Below, one piece after another: positions 8,390 through 16,947 of a stretch of 64,000 bases of DNA. The position numbers and the translations under genes are program-made. The first letter of the stretch is position 1; every line of letters begins with the position of its first letter. Source of the stretch: JBPOFM01 sp051252455 (lineage in GTDB: Bacteria > Bacteroidota > Bacteroidia > Flavobacteriales > Flavobacteriaceae); contig JBPOFM010000003.1 in NCBI GenBank assembly GCA_051252455.1, positions 277,242 to 341,241 of the forward strand. Reading direction: 5' to 3'. The notes under the pieces are model-generated. The model saw only the letters and a program-made list of their open reading frames with translations, did no database searches and had not been told where the DNA came from.

Positions 8390-9978
8390 TAATTCTCCCG
8401 TTTCACCACCAGGGTATCTAAACTATATTTTTGTTTTAGCCATCGATAGAGTTTGTCTTTTTCCTTTGTAATTACCACCTCTTCAGTCGCATCTTTCCAT
8501 TTTGCGGTAAAGACCGCTACGGTGTCGATTTTTTCAAAATTGGAGGAAATGACACTTGAATAGGATAAACGTTCTATATTTTCATAATTGATTTTGACCT
8601 CTTTGGTCAAAACTTCAAAAGGTATTTGTAATGCTTCGTATTTTGAGAGTTTTGCTACTTTGTTCTCCAAAAACGCAATTTTCTCTGACTGTGATAACAA
8701 ATCCAAGGAGTCACGATAGCGCAGTTCCGACATATAACGCATGTTATCCAAATTTTTGGATCTATTTTGGTTAAATATCAATTTGGTATTAGCAAGTGCT
8801 GGATAATCCTTTAATCTTCCTCTTAAAACTGATATCGTGTTCTCTGGGATCTCATCCAGTCCAAAACTATTGAATTCCAAAAGTGATTGCTCTCCTTTAA
8901 CACCAGAATATTTATATCTCGCATTCGACTTTATAAAATCGGCATGAGGCAAGGCATCCAGTTCCTTATCTATAAATGATTTGGCCGCGACATCATACGT
9001 ACTTTGTCTCCATACATCGATAAACGTATAAATCGCCGGAATCATAACAATAACCGCAATCACTGTCGCAATCTGCCCGATACGTCTACGTTTAGCCGAG
9101 TTGGCATATTTGAGCATTGGGAATTTCAATATTTTAACTACCAGAAAAGTGGCCAGTGCGATAAAGATGGTATTGATGGTAAACAAATACATGGCCCCCA
9201 AGAAATACTCCATATTGCCTTTCGCCAAACCATAACCCGCCGTACACAATGGCGGCATCAAAGCTGTTGCAATAGCTACACCAAATATAACTGACGCAAT
9301 GGTTCCTTTCTTGGTCCTTGCAATGATCAAAGCCAATCCACCAAAGAACGCAATAAGTACATCGCGAATATCTGGTTTTACACGGCCCAATAATTCTGAA
9401 GTATCTTCACTTAATGGAAAAAACTTAAAAAACAGAAAGGCGGTCAACAAACTTAAACTAATCATGATCAACAAGTTGACCAGAGAGCGTTTCAGTGTAT
9501 CAATATCGTTGATGGCAATGGAAAGTCCCACCCCAAGTATCGGTCCCATTAAGGGTGAAATTAACATCGCACCAATGACCACAGCGGCAGAATTGGCGTT
9601 CAGACCGATGGAAGCCACAAAAATTGAGCAAATTAAAATCCAGGCAGTAGCTCCTTTAAACGGAATATCTCCTTTGATAGCTGCCAAGGTAGCATCTCTA
9701 TCTGTATCGTCCCTAAAATCAAGAAGTTCTCTAAAAAAGCGTTTGATGCTTACCCATAATCCCTTTGCATCCTCTTTCAAGGCTTCCTTGGATTTTTCGG
9801 CCGCCTTTTCTTTTCGGGCTTCTTCCTGAAGTTTCTGCTGTTTTTCCTGTTCAAGCTGGGATGCTTTTTTCAGAGCTTCTTCCTCAAGTGCTTTTTCATT
9901 CTTTTCAGATTCCTTCCTTAAGGCTTTATCTTTTTTAGTGTCGTCTTCTTCCGAAAAATTGAATTTATTTTCTTCCAT
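8389..9978 (-). CDS. DUF389 family membrane protein with charged N-terminal coiled coil
   Basis: A 529-residue protein. Residues 1-80 are extremely rich in Lys, Glu and Ala with heptad-like spacing (KALEEEALKKASQLEQEKQQ), so they should form a cytosolic coiled coil. The DUF389 (TIGR00341-like) membrane core follows at about residues 90-330, with six or so hydrophobic segments and the motifs SIGLNANSAAVVIGAMLISPLMGP and IATALMPPLCTAGYGLA. The remaining 200 residues are soluble. DUF389 proteins are widespread but functionally unassigned. The gene stands alone, with a convergent mlaF downstream. Confidence 0.9.
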   Translation of the reverse strand: MEENKFNFSEEDDTKKDKALRKESEKNEKALEEEALKKASQLEQEKQQKLQEEARKEKAAEKSKEALKEDAKGLWVSIKRFFRELLDFRDDTDRDATLAAIKGDIPFKGATAWILICSIFVASIGLNANSAAVVIGAMLISPLMGPILGVGLSIAINDIDTLKRSLVNLLIMISLSLLTAFLFFKFFPLSEDTSELLGRVKPDIRDVLIAFFGGLALIIARTKKGTIASVIFGVAIATALMPPLCTAGYGLAKGNMEYFLGAMYLFTINTIFIALATFLVVKILKFPMLKYANSAKRRRIGQIATVIAVIVMIPAIYTFIDVWRQSTYDVAAKSFIDKELDALPHADFIKSNARYKYSGVKGEQSLLEFNSFGLDEIPENTISVLRGRLKDYPALANTKLIFNQNRSKNLDNMRYMSELRYRDSLDLLSQSEKIAFLENKVAKLSKYEALQIPFEVLTKEVKINYENIERLSYSSVISSNFEKIDTVAVFTAKWKDATEEVVITKEKDKLYRWLKQKYSLDTLVVKREN

Positions 9979-10015
9979 TGTGAACTTAAATTATGATGTA
10001 CGAGCTGCTAATTGA

Positions 10016-11098
10016 TTAACCAAAATTATCTCCAAAAGAATCCTTCACTTTTTGAAGTACTTTTTTAATATCTTGCTCTTTGCTCTTCGGATAAATCAGT
10101 AATACGTCTTCCTTATCTACAATAATATAATCTTTCAATCCATCCACTACGACTATCTTATCGTTTTTGGTACGAATCATATTACCTGACGCGTCTTCAG
10201 TCAAGGTTCTAGCGTTCACTACAGCATTGCCACTTGTATCTTTGTCAAGTTTGTCATACAGACTTCCCCAAGTACCGAGATCGTTCCAGTCAAATTCGGC
10301 CGGCAACACGTACACATTATCAGATGATTCCATAATAGCATAATCTACCGAAATGTTTTCTGCTTTGCCATAGTTCTCTAAGATGAACATGCGCTCGTCG
10401 TCTGTATTATAAAGGTTGATGCCTTTCTCAAACAACTCAAACAATTCCGGTTGATTGAATTGAAATGCTTTAATTACACTCTTGGCGCTCCACATAAAAA
10501 TGCCTGCATTCCAAAGAAAATTTCCTTGACTGATGAATGATTTTGCGGTTTCATAATCTGGCTTTTCCCGGAATTGATGCACTGGCTTGATAGCCTCTTT
10601 GTAATTTTTATCAAATTCGACATAACCATAACCTGTGTTTGGAAAGGTGGGCTGAATACCCAGCGTCATTAATGCATCATTCTTTTCACAAAAATCGAAT
10701 GACTGTTGCACATTGTTAGAAAAGGTCTGTTCGTCTTCGATCCAGTGGTCGCTTGGCGCCACTATCATTACAGCATTCGGATTTTCCTTTTGAATCTTTA
10801 AAGCAGCGTAAAGGATACATGGCGCAGTATTTCGCATGGCGGGCTCCAGCACTACTTGGCGCTCTTTCACCATTGGCAATTGACTTAACACCAAATTATT
10901 ATAGGCTTCATTCGTAAGAATAAAAATATTTTCTTCTGGAATTAAGTTCGCCAAACGATGGAAGGTTTTTTGAATCAAAGTATCTCCGGTACCAAGCATA
11001 TCATGAAACTGCTTCGGAAAGTCTTGTGTGCTAACTGGCCAAAACCGTGAACCTACTCCTCCTGCCATTAAGATGGCGTAATAATTTTTATTTTTCAT
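10016..11098 (-). CDS. manC: Mannose-1-phosphate guanylyltransferase
   Basis: Makes GDP-mannose from mannose-1-phosphate and GTP, the precursor of mannose, fucose and related sugars in surface glycans. The N-terminal pyrophosphorylase motif LMAGGVGSRFWPVS is exact, followed by FPKQF, VAPSDHWI, FREKPDYETA and FLWNAGIFMW. The 360-residue length means the fused phosphomannose isomerase domain found in some bacteria is absent, which is normal for Bacteroidota. The reading frame opens two codons earlier with another ATG (11104). The second ATG at 11098 is chosen because homologues begin close to MKNKNYYAI. Either start is possible. Confidence 0.94.
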   Translation of the reverse strand: MKNKNYYAILMAGGVGSRFWPVSTQDFPKQFHDMLGTGDTLIQKTFHRLANLIPEENIFILTNEAYNNLVLSQLPMVKERQVVLEPAMRNTAPCILYAALKIQKENPNAVMIVAPSDHWIEDEQTFSNNVQQSFDFCEKNDALMTLGIQPTFPNTGYGYVEFDKNYKEAIKPVHQFREKPDYETAKSFISQGNFLWNAGIFMWSAKSVIKAFQFNQPELFELFEKGINLYNTDDERMFILENYGKAENISVDYAIMESSDNVYVLPAEFDWNDLGTWGSLYDKLDKDTSGNAVVNARTLTEDASGNMIRTKNDKIVVVDGLKDYIIVDKEDVLLIYPKSKEQDIKKVLQKVKDSFGDNFG

Positions 11099-11216
11099 AC
11101 GCATATTCCTGCGATAAGCAGAAATCTTATTTTATGTGTTACTAATTCTATTTTACTCTACATAGTCGTTTAAAACGGATAGAGGATTTTCACTTCAATA
11201 AAGATCTTACTCGCAT

Positions 11217-11843
11217 TCACGATCGCGAAACCGTCGAGACTGCTTTCGCAGGAATAAGGTCTACTTGGGCATTCGGATTAAACAAATACAAACGTCCTGA
11301 AGACACTTCAACACCTTCATAGCGTGTTCTCCGTTTCACTCCTTTTTTAAAAACGCGTCCGTTATACAACTTAAAATGTGCACCTAACGGTACCTCAAAA
11401 ATATAGGTTTTATCGTTAGGTTGGTCATATTGTTTCAAAGCAAATGCCAATTTAACATCGGTATCACTGCTTGCTTTCGGATTTTTGAAATGCTTTGCCA
11501 ATAACGGCAACAACTCCTCTGAAAAAACCATCGGATTTAACACAGGCAACATCAAATATTGAAAGGTCTGCTTCCACTCTTTTCCATGAGGTTTAATGAA
11601 GCGTCCATGTTTTTGATAGGCTTCAAAATGTGCAATTTCATGAATCAATGTAACCAAAAAACGATAGTGATTCAGATTGGAATTAATGGTAATCTGATGT
11701 TTATTATTGGGCAACTTTCGATAGTCGCCATGACGCGTCTTCCGTTCATTCTTTATCTTAACTATCAAGTTGTCATGTTTTAACAACTCTAAAACATACG
11801 GGATCGCTTGATGCGGAATGTATTCTTGAAGCGTATCGTTCAT
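11217..11843 (-). CDS. SprT-like zinc metalloprotease domain protein
   Basis: A protein of about 208 residues. The zinc site HEIAHFEAYQKHGRFIKPHGKEWK contains HExxH, and the third histidine lies in the H-G-x-x-W region, as in SprT/Spartan proteases. Eukaryotic Spartan removes DNA-protein crosslinks, but bacterial SprT-like proteins are uncharacterised, so the role is open. A C-terminal basic segment (RVFKKGVKRRTRYEG) replaces the zinc ribbon seen in some relatives. The frame is open to 11879, but MNDTLQEYIP at 11843 is the better start because the extra twelve residues are unlike the family. Confidence 0.85.
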   Translation of the reverse strand: MNDTLQEYIPHQAIPYVLELLKHDNLIVKIKNERKTRHGDYRKLPNNKHQITINSNLNHYRFLVTLIHEIAHFEAYQKHGRFIKPHGKEWKQTFQYLMLPVLNPMVFSEELLPLLAKHFKNPKASSDTDVKLAFALKQYDQPNDKTYIFEVPLGAHFKLYNGRVFKKGVKRRTRYEGVEVSSGRLYLFNPNAQVDLIPAKAVSTVSRS

Positions 11844-11879
11844 GCGGCAAAAATAAGGGTTTTCTTTACAGGAAAACAA

Positions 11880-11910
11880 TTGAATTACCGAGAAAAAATG
11901 GCTAATTTAG
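11880..11910 (+). promoter_or_regulatory. Candidate Bacteroidota promoter for cbpA-cbpM
   Basis: TTG at 11880-11882, a 20-base spacer and TAATTTAG at 11903-11910 resemble the TTG/TAnnTTTG promoter of this phylum. It is about 50 bases upstream of the cbpA start and oriented towards it. Confidence 0.45.
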
Positions 11911-11959
11911 TAGATAATAAAGAATTAAATAACAAAAAATATAATATCACTTCCCATCC

Positions 11960-12871
11960 ATGGAATTTATAGACTATTACAAAATACTAGGTATTCCAAA
12001 AAACGCCACCGAAGCTGAAATCAAAAAGGCATACCGCAAACTGGCACGGAAACTCCATCCTGATCTCAACCCGAATGATAAGGACGCCGAACAAAAATTT
12101 AAGGCAGTTAATGAAGCTAATGAAGTGTTGAGCAACAAAGAGAGTCGTAAAAAATACGATGAATATGGTAAAGATTGGAAACATGCCGATCAGTTTGAAC
12201 AGCAAAAGCGCCAACATCAGTCGCAAGGACAGTATGAGAATACTGGTGGTTATGGAGGTTTTTCAGGACAAGACTTTTCTGGTGGCGAGGATTTTTCAGA
12301 TTTCTTTGAGTCTATGTTTGGTGGTCGCGCTTCTGGAAGTCGGGGACGAACGGCTGGTTTTAGAGGACAGGATTTTAATGCCGAATTGCAACTCGATCTA
12401 AAAGATGTTTTTGAAACTGAAAAACGTGTGCTGACCGTTAATGGTAAAAATATCCGACTAACCATTCCTGCTGGCGTTGAAAATGGTCAGGTCATAAAAA
12501 TTAAAGAAAAAGGTGGCGAAGGCAGGAATGGTGGACCGAATGGTGATTTGCTGATTCAGTTTTCGGTTAATAACAATACAAATTTCAAACGGGATGGTGC
12601 CAATCTTTACAGCATAGAAACTATCGATTTATACACTGCCTTATTGGGTGGCGAGGTTACTGTGAACACTTTTGATGGCAAAGTAAAATTAACTATAAAG
12701 CCAGAAACCCAAAACGGAACGAAGGTCAAATTAAAAGGCAAAGGCTTTCCTGTTTACAAAAAAGAAGGACAGTTTGGCGATTTGTATATTACATACCACA
12801 TTAAAATGCCAACTAACCTATCCGCAAAAGAAAAAGAACTGTTCAATGAACTTAAAAATCTAAACTCATGA
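11960..12871 (+). CDS. cbpA: CbpA-type DnaJ co-chaperone (type II J-domain protein)
   Basis: A 303-residue Hsp40. The J-domain covers residues 4-70 with the HPD tripeptide in RKLHPDLNPND that stimulates Hsp70 ATPase. A Gly/Phe-rich linker (GGYGGFSGQDFSGGEDF) follows, then the two-part C-terminal substrate-binding domain (LTIPAGVENGQVIKIKEKGG; GEVTVNTFDGKVKLTI). The CxxCxGxG zinc fingers of DnaJ are absent, so this is CbpA-like. The next gene is its modulator CbpM, with an overlapping start, the same pairing as in E. coli. Confidence 0.95.
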   Translation: MEFIDYYKILGIPKNATEAEIKKAYRKLARKLHPDLNPNDKDAEQKFKAVNEANEVLSNKESRKKYDEYGKDWKHADQFEQQKRQHQSQGQYENTGGYGGFSGQDFSGGEDFSDFFESMFGGRASGSRGRTAGFRGQDFNAELQLDLKDVFETEKRVLTVNGKNIRLTIPAGVENGQVIKIKEKGGEGRNGGPNGDLLIQFSVNNNTNFKRDGANLYSIETIDLYTALLGGEVTVNTFDGKVKLTIKPETQNGTKVKLKGKGFPVYKKEGQFGDLYITYHIKMPTNLSAKEKELFNELKNLNS

Positions 12872-13167
12872 ACGAACAAAGATATATTCCGCTAAAAACA
12901 ATTTGTACACATTATAAGGTGGAAACCAAATTTCTTGATGGCTTAAACGACTATGGTCTTATTGAAATCACAACCATTGAGCAGTCGCCATGCGTTCATC
13001 AAGACCATATCAAGGATTTGGAATCTATGATCCGTATGCACGACGATTTGCAGCTCAATCTTGAAGGGATTGACACCGTAATGAATCTCTTGGGAAAAGT
13101 AGAACAGCTACAAGAGGAGTTACGTTGCGTAAAGAATCGATTGGGAATTTATGAGGATGAATACTAA
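12868..13167 (+). CDS. cbpM: Chaperone modulator CbpM
   Basis: A 99-residue protein with a MerR-like winged-helix start (IPLKTICTHYKVETKFLDGLNDYGLIEI) and a coiled-coil tail (LLGKVEQLQEELRCVKNRLGIYEDE). In E. coli CbpM binds the CbpA J-domain and blocks its action on DnaK. The ATG overlaps the cbpA stop by four bases (ATGA), which keeps the two in step. Identification rests on the domain layout and the neighbour. Confidence 0.88.
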   Translation: MNEQRYIPLKTICTHYKVETKFLDGLNDYGLIEITTIEQSPCVHQDHIKDLESMIRMHDDLQLNLEGIDTVMNLLGKVEQLQEELRCVKNRLGIYEDEY

Positions 13168-13647
13168 TGAACTTAAATTCCATTCATACAATCAAATATT
13201 ACAAATGAAATACCTCCATACTCTATTATTTTTTATTCTAAAACAAAATACATTCACCACAATCTGAAAAGCAAATTTTATATAAATCAAATTAAGAGGT
13301 GCAGATCATAAGGCTAAAGAAGTTGTTCACCTCGACGGATTTTTGGACGGCGATAAAATTAAACGATCGTTAAAATTAATTAAGCCCTTAAAACATCTCT
13401 CTACTTCGGGCTAATTCACACTGGAAAACCACCATCTTGTTAAAAGTAACTTACGCCAAAAATTTAATTATTCTAGGTCCATTAAACCTTACATCCTTCA
13501 AAACTTAAGCATTCTAGTAAAGAATCCCAAAAAACTCCATCGATAAAATAATGCTTTCTGTATAGACAATTTCACCAAACGTCGATTACGGTTTCATAAG
13601 GATGCGTATAGTTTCACATTTGTAATGTTAATTCAAAACACATTACA
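13168..13647. other. 480-bp intergenic region with a short open stretch and no intact gene
   Basis: No start-to-stop reading frame of note is present. A stretch at 13289-13414 is open on the plus strand and translates to protein-like sequence (DHKAKEVVHLDGFLDGDKI) ending in TAA, but it has no ATG, GTG or TTG in a sensible position. It could be a decayed gene, or chance. The right end holds the inverted repeat in front of the TolC gene. Confidence 0.5.
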
Positions 13648-13648
13648 A
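13620..13648 (+). promoter_or_regulatory. Inverted repeat overlapping the TolC start codon, candidate operator or 5' hairpin
   Basis: TTGTAATGT at 13620-13628 and ACATTACAA at 13640-13648 are perfect 9-bp inverted repeats, 11 bases apart. The right arm ends on the A of the ATG start codon. It could be a repressor operator, or an RNA hairpin that hides the start of the efflux operon's first gene. Neither is proven. Confidence 0.5.
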
Positions 13649-14976
13649 TGAAATTATATCTCATCATCGCAAGTTTCTTATTGACACAGTTTTCTTTCGC
13701 CCAGGAAGTTTCTGAAACCACACCAAAAATCTGGTCTTTAGAACATCTTATTGAATACGCTCTGGAAAATAACATTACGGTGAAAGATGCGGCATTGAAC
13801 AAAAGTCTTGCAGAAGTCGATTATAGTGCGGCTAAATCGTCACGATTACCGAATCTGTTTGGTAGTGCATCACAAACTTTTTCAAATGGAAATTCCATTG
13901 ACCCGATTACAAGTAATTTCGTCACAGACCAGATCCACAGCACAAATGTTGGCATTAATAGTTCAATGACCTTGTTCCAAGGAAATCAACTCAACAATCA
14001 AATTCAGCAAAACAAAATACTGTTTGAGCAAAGTGTGTTTTTAGAAGAAGTTGAAAAGAATAACATTGTTTTAAATCTTTTGGAAACCTATTTACAAGCC
14101 CTATATAGTAAAGAAAGTATCACGATTGCCGAAAATAATTTATCGGCTTCAGAAACAGAAGTGTTGAGAGCCAAAGCGCGATTGGATGCTGGTACTATTT
14201 CGTTGAGCGATTACACGGAAGCACAAAGTCAGGCTGCGACCAACAAATACAATGTGATCGCCTCTAAAAATGACTACCAACAATACATCATTGCGCTAAA
14301 ACAATTGCTCGAGTTGCCACCATCTGAAACGATGGAGATTGAAACCCTAGATGACAACATGGATTTGGTACATCTGCAATTGAACAGTATTGACATTTAT
14401 AATAAGGCTGTCGATTATCTCCCAGAAATGGAAGCAAGCATCCTAACTATTGCTGCCAATGAGAAAGAACTTGACATCGCGAAAGGCGGTTTTCTTCCCA
14501 CCTTATCGTTAATAGGAAGTGTAGGCTCTGGCTATACAAGTATCAATGACAATACGTTTTCTGACCAATTTAATGTGAATTTCAATCAGCGGGTTGGATT
14601 GTCTTTAACGATTCCAATTTTCAATAAAAACCAAACCAAAGCGGCTGTACAAAGGGCAACCATCAATATTGAAAAAGCAGAAATACAAAAACAAAACACC
14701 GAAAAAGAGGTGTATAAAAAAGTAGAAACTGCTTACCAGAATGCCATGTCCGCGCAAGAACAAGTGGTTGCTGCTGAAGCTTCAAAAAAAGCTTCGGAAC
14801 AGTCATACACACTTGCACAGAAAAAGTATGAATTGGGTAGTTTAAGTACTACTGATTTGGTCATCAGCCAAAACACATACACCAACGCACAACAGAACTA
14901 TTTGCAGGCCAAATACCTCACTATTTTATACTATCAATTATTACAATTTTATCAAGGAAACGATATCAATCTTTAA
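13648..14976 (+). CDS. TolC family outer-membrane efflux channel
   Basis: A 442-residue outer-membrane factor with a signal peptide (MKLYLIIASFLLTQFSFAQ). Two tandem OEP halves, rich in long amphipathic helices, are visible: residues 30-220 and 240-440, with NNITVKDAALNKSLAEVDYSAAKSS-type helices and the repeat-like LGSLSTTDLVISQNTY near the end. It forms the exit duct for the ABC pump encoded just downstream. It is the first gene of an eight-gene operon with gaps of about 35 bases or less. An inverted repeat covers its start. Confidence 0.93.
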   Translation: MKLYLIIASFLLTQFSFAQEVSETTPKIWSLEHLIEYALENNITVKDAALNKSLAEVDYSAAKSSRLPNLFGSASQTFSNGNSIDPITSNFVTDQIHSTNVGINSSMTLFQGNQLNNQIQQNKILFEQSVFLEEVEKNNIVLNLLETYLQALYSKESITIAENNLSASETEVLRAKARLDAGTISLSDYTEAQSQAATNKYNVIASKNDYQQYIIALKQLLELPPSETMEIETLDDNMDLVHLQLNSIDIYNKAVDYLPEMEASILTIAANEKELDIAKGGFLPTLSLIGSVGSGYTSINDNTFSDQFNVNFNQRVGLSLTIPIFNKNQTKAAVQRATINIEKAEIQKQNTEKEVYKKVETAYQNAMSAQEQVVAAEASKKASEQSYTLAQKKYELGSLSTTDLVISQNTYTNAQQNYLQAKYLTILYYQLLQFYQGNDINL

Positions 14977-14986
14977 TCACTATCAA

Positions 14987-16192
14987 ATGAAAACTAAAAA
15001 AAACATCATCATCGCTAGTATTGTCATAGTCATACTTGCTGCCGTATCGTACATTTTTATCAGTAAAGACGATGCGATTATTATAGAAGCGCAGACCATA
15101 GCGGCCAAAAAGGAAAATGTCACCACGATGGTGACTGCCACTGGAACTATGGAACCTATCACACAAGTGGAAGTTGGAACGCAGGTTTCTGGCGTTGTGG
15201 AAAAAATATATGTCGATTATAATAGTGTGGTGAAGGAAGGACAGCTAATAGCCGAACTTGACAAAACAAACCTTCTGGCTTCTACCACACAGGCGCAAGC
15301 CGCTTATGATAATGCGGTGAGCCAAAGAAATTACATGCAGACGATTTACGATAGACAAAAAACCCTTTACGATAATCAAGTGATTAGCAAATCAGATTTT
15401 GATGATGCCTCGTTCAATTATCAAACGGCAAGAGGAACGGTTACACAGCGCTTGTCAGACTTGCAATCAGCGAGAACCAATTTAGGCTATGCCAATATTT
15501 ACTCTCCAATTGATGGCGTGGTTTTATCACGAGCCATTGACGAAGGTCAAACCGTTGCAGCGAGTTATAGCACACCGACCTTGTTTACCATCGCACAGGA
15601 TTTAAAGGAAATGCAGGTTGAAGCAGATGTTGATGAAGCAGACATAGGCGAAGTCAAAGAAGGACAACGCGTTACATTTACAGTGGATGCCTATATAGGA
15701 GACATCTTTGAAGGTGTCGTCACCCAAGTACGATTAGACCCGACAGTGACTTCCAATGTAGTGACTTATACCGTAGTCATCAAAGCGGATAATCCGGATT
15801 TGAAACTAAAACCAGGTTTGACTGCTACCATTTCGATTTACACATTAGAATTAAATGATGTGTTGACTGCGGAAGCCAAAGCCATCAACTTTAAACCAGA
15901 AACTGAAACCTTGGCACTCTATAATGTACAGCATCATTTATCAGTTAATACAACGGATATTTCTACAAAAGAAACGTCACTTTGGGTGTTGGATACAGAT
16001 GGTTCCATCCTTCCAAAAACCGTGACGCTTGGCGCAAGCGATGGTGTCAACGTTCAGATTTTGAGCGGTATCAGCCAAGGCGAGAAATTAGTGTACAACT
16101 TAAAAGGCGTTTCAAAATCAGGAGCTGGCGAAGGAAAGACAAGCGAAAGTCCATTTATGCCACAACGACCAGGAGCCAAGAAAAAATCATAG
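14987..16192 (+). CDS. MacA/HlyD-type periplasmic adaptor subunit
   Basis: A 401-residue membrane fusion protein. An N-terminal signal anchor (residues 6-26, IIIASIVIVILAAVSYIFI) is followed by the split biotinyl-lipoyl domain (QVEVGTQVSGVVEKIYVDYN; YSPIDGVVLSRAIDEGQTV), a short coiled-coil hairpin rich in Gln and Ala (residues 100-165) and a beta-barrel region (VEADVDEADIGEVKEGQRV). It links the inner-membrane ABC pump to TolC. It starts 10 bases after the TolC gene and precedes the ATPase by five bases. Confidence 0.93.
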   Translation: MKTKKNIIIASIVIVILAAVSYIFISKDDAIIIEAQTIAAKKENVTTMVTATGTMEPITQVEVGTQVSGVVEKIYVDYNSVVKEGQLIAELDKTNLLASTTQAQAAYDNAVSQRNYMQTIYDRQKTLYDNQVISKSDFDDASFNYQTARGTVTQRLSDLQSARTNLGYANIYSPIDGVVLSRAIDEGQTVAASYSTPTLFTIAQDLKEMQVEADVDEADIGEVKEGQRVTFTVDAYIGDIFEGVVTQVRLDPTVTSNVVTYTVVIKADNPDLKLKPGLTATISIYTLELNDVLTAEAKAINFKPETETLALYNVQHHLSVNTTDISTKETSLWVLDTDGSILPKTVTLGASDGVNVQILSGISQGEKLVYNLKGVSKSGAGEGKTSESPFMPQRPGAKKKS

Positions 16193-16197
16193 AAGTC

Positions 16198-16947
16198 ATG
16201 AGCAATGAAATCATTAAAATAGAAGATTTAAAACGTGAGTTTACCATGGGAACCGAAACAGTCCATGCCTTAAAAGGTGTTTCATTTACCATAAAGGAAG
16301 GCGAATTTGTGACCATCATGGGGTCCAGTGGGTCGGGTAAAAGTACCATGCTAAATATTTTAGGGTGCTTGGACCAACCAACATCGGGCGTTTATGAAAT
16401 AGATGGTGTCAGCGTAAAGGATTTGAGCCGAAATGAACTCGCAACCATTAGAAATGAAAAAATAGGATTCATTTTTCAATCCTACAATTTACTTGCGAGA
16501 ACATCGGCCCTTGAAAACGTTGAATTACCTTTATTATACAATAGCAAAGTATCCACCGAAGAACGTAAAAACAGAGCGATTGAGGCCTTGAGACTGGTAG
16601 GGCTGGGAGATAGAATGGATCATACACCTTCGCAACTTTCTGGAGGACAACAACAGCGGGTTGCCATTGCAAGATCGTTAGTTAATAATCCTGTGATGAT
16701 TCTTGCCGATGAGGCTACAGGAAATTTGGACACCAGAACATCATATGAGATTATGTCATTGTTTCAAGAGTTGAATAAACAAGGTATCACCATCACGTTT
16801 GTAACCCATGAACCCGATATCGCAACTTTCAGCAACAGAACGATTGTATTAAAGGACGGAGAGGTTATGCAAGATTATAACAATCACAACATACAATCTG
16901 CAGCACAACAATTAGCAAAATTACCTAAACAAGAAGAAGCATTATGA
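16198..16947 (+). CDS. ABC transporter ATP-binding protein (MacB/LolD type)
   Basis: A 249-residue ATPase. Walker A is IMGSSGSGKSTMLN, the signature is LSGGQQQRVAIARSL, Walker B is MILADEATGNLDT, and the H-loop is TFVTHE. The layout and the adjoining FtsX-type permease identify the MacB family, in which the pump works by periplasmic shape change rather than membrane transport. The open frame extends into the adaptor gene, but the ATG at 16198, six bases after the adaptor stop, is the natural start. The stop overlaps the permease ATG. Confidence 0.94.
   Translation: MSNEIIKIEDLKREFTMGTETVHALKGVSFTIKEGEFVTIMGSSGSGKSTMLNILGCLDQPTSGVYEIDGVSVKDLSRNELATIRNEKIGFIFQSYNLLARTSALENVELPLLYNSKVSTEERKNRAIEALRLVGLGDRMDHTPSQLSGGQQQRVAIARSLVNNPVMILADEATGNLDTRTSYEIMSLFQELNKQGITITFVTHEPDIATFSNRTIVLKDGEVMQDYNNHNIQSAAQQLAKLPKQEEAL

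Noticed and set aside
9299..9829. A 176-codon frame opposite the DUF389 gene
   Set aside because: Antisense shadow of the K/E-rich coiled-coil and membrane region, without start context.
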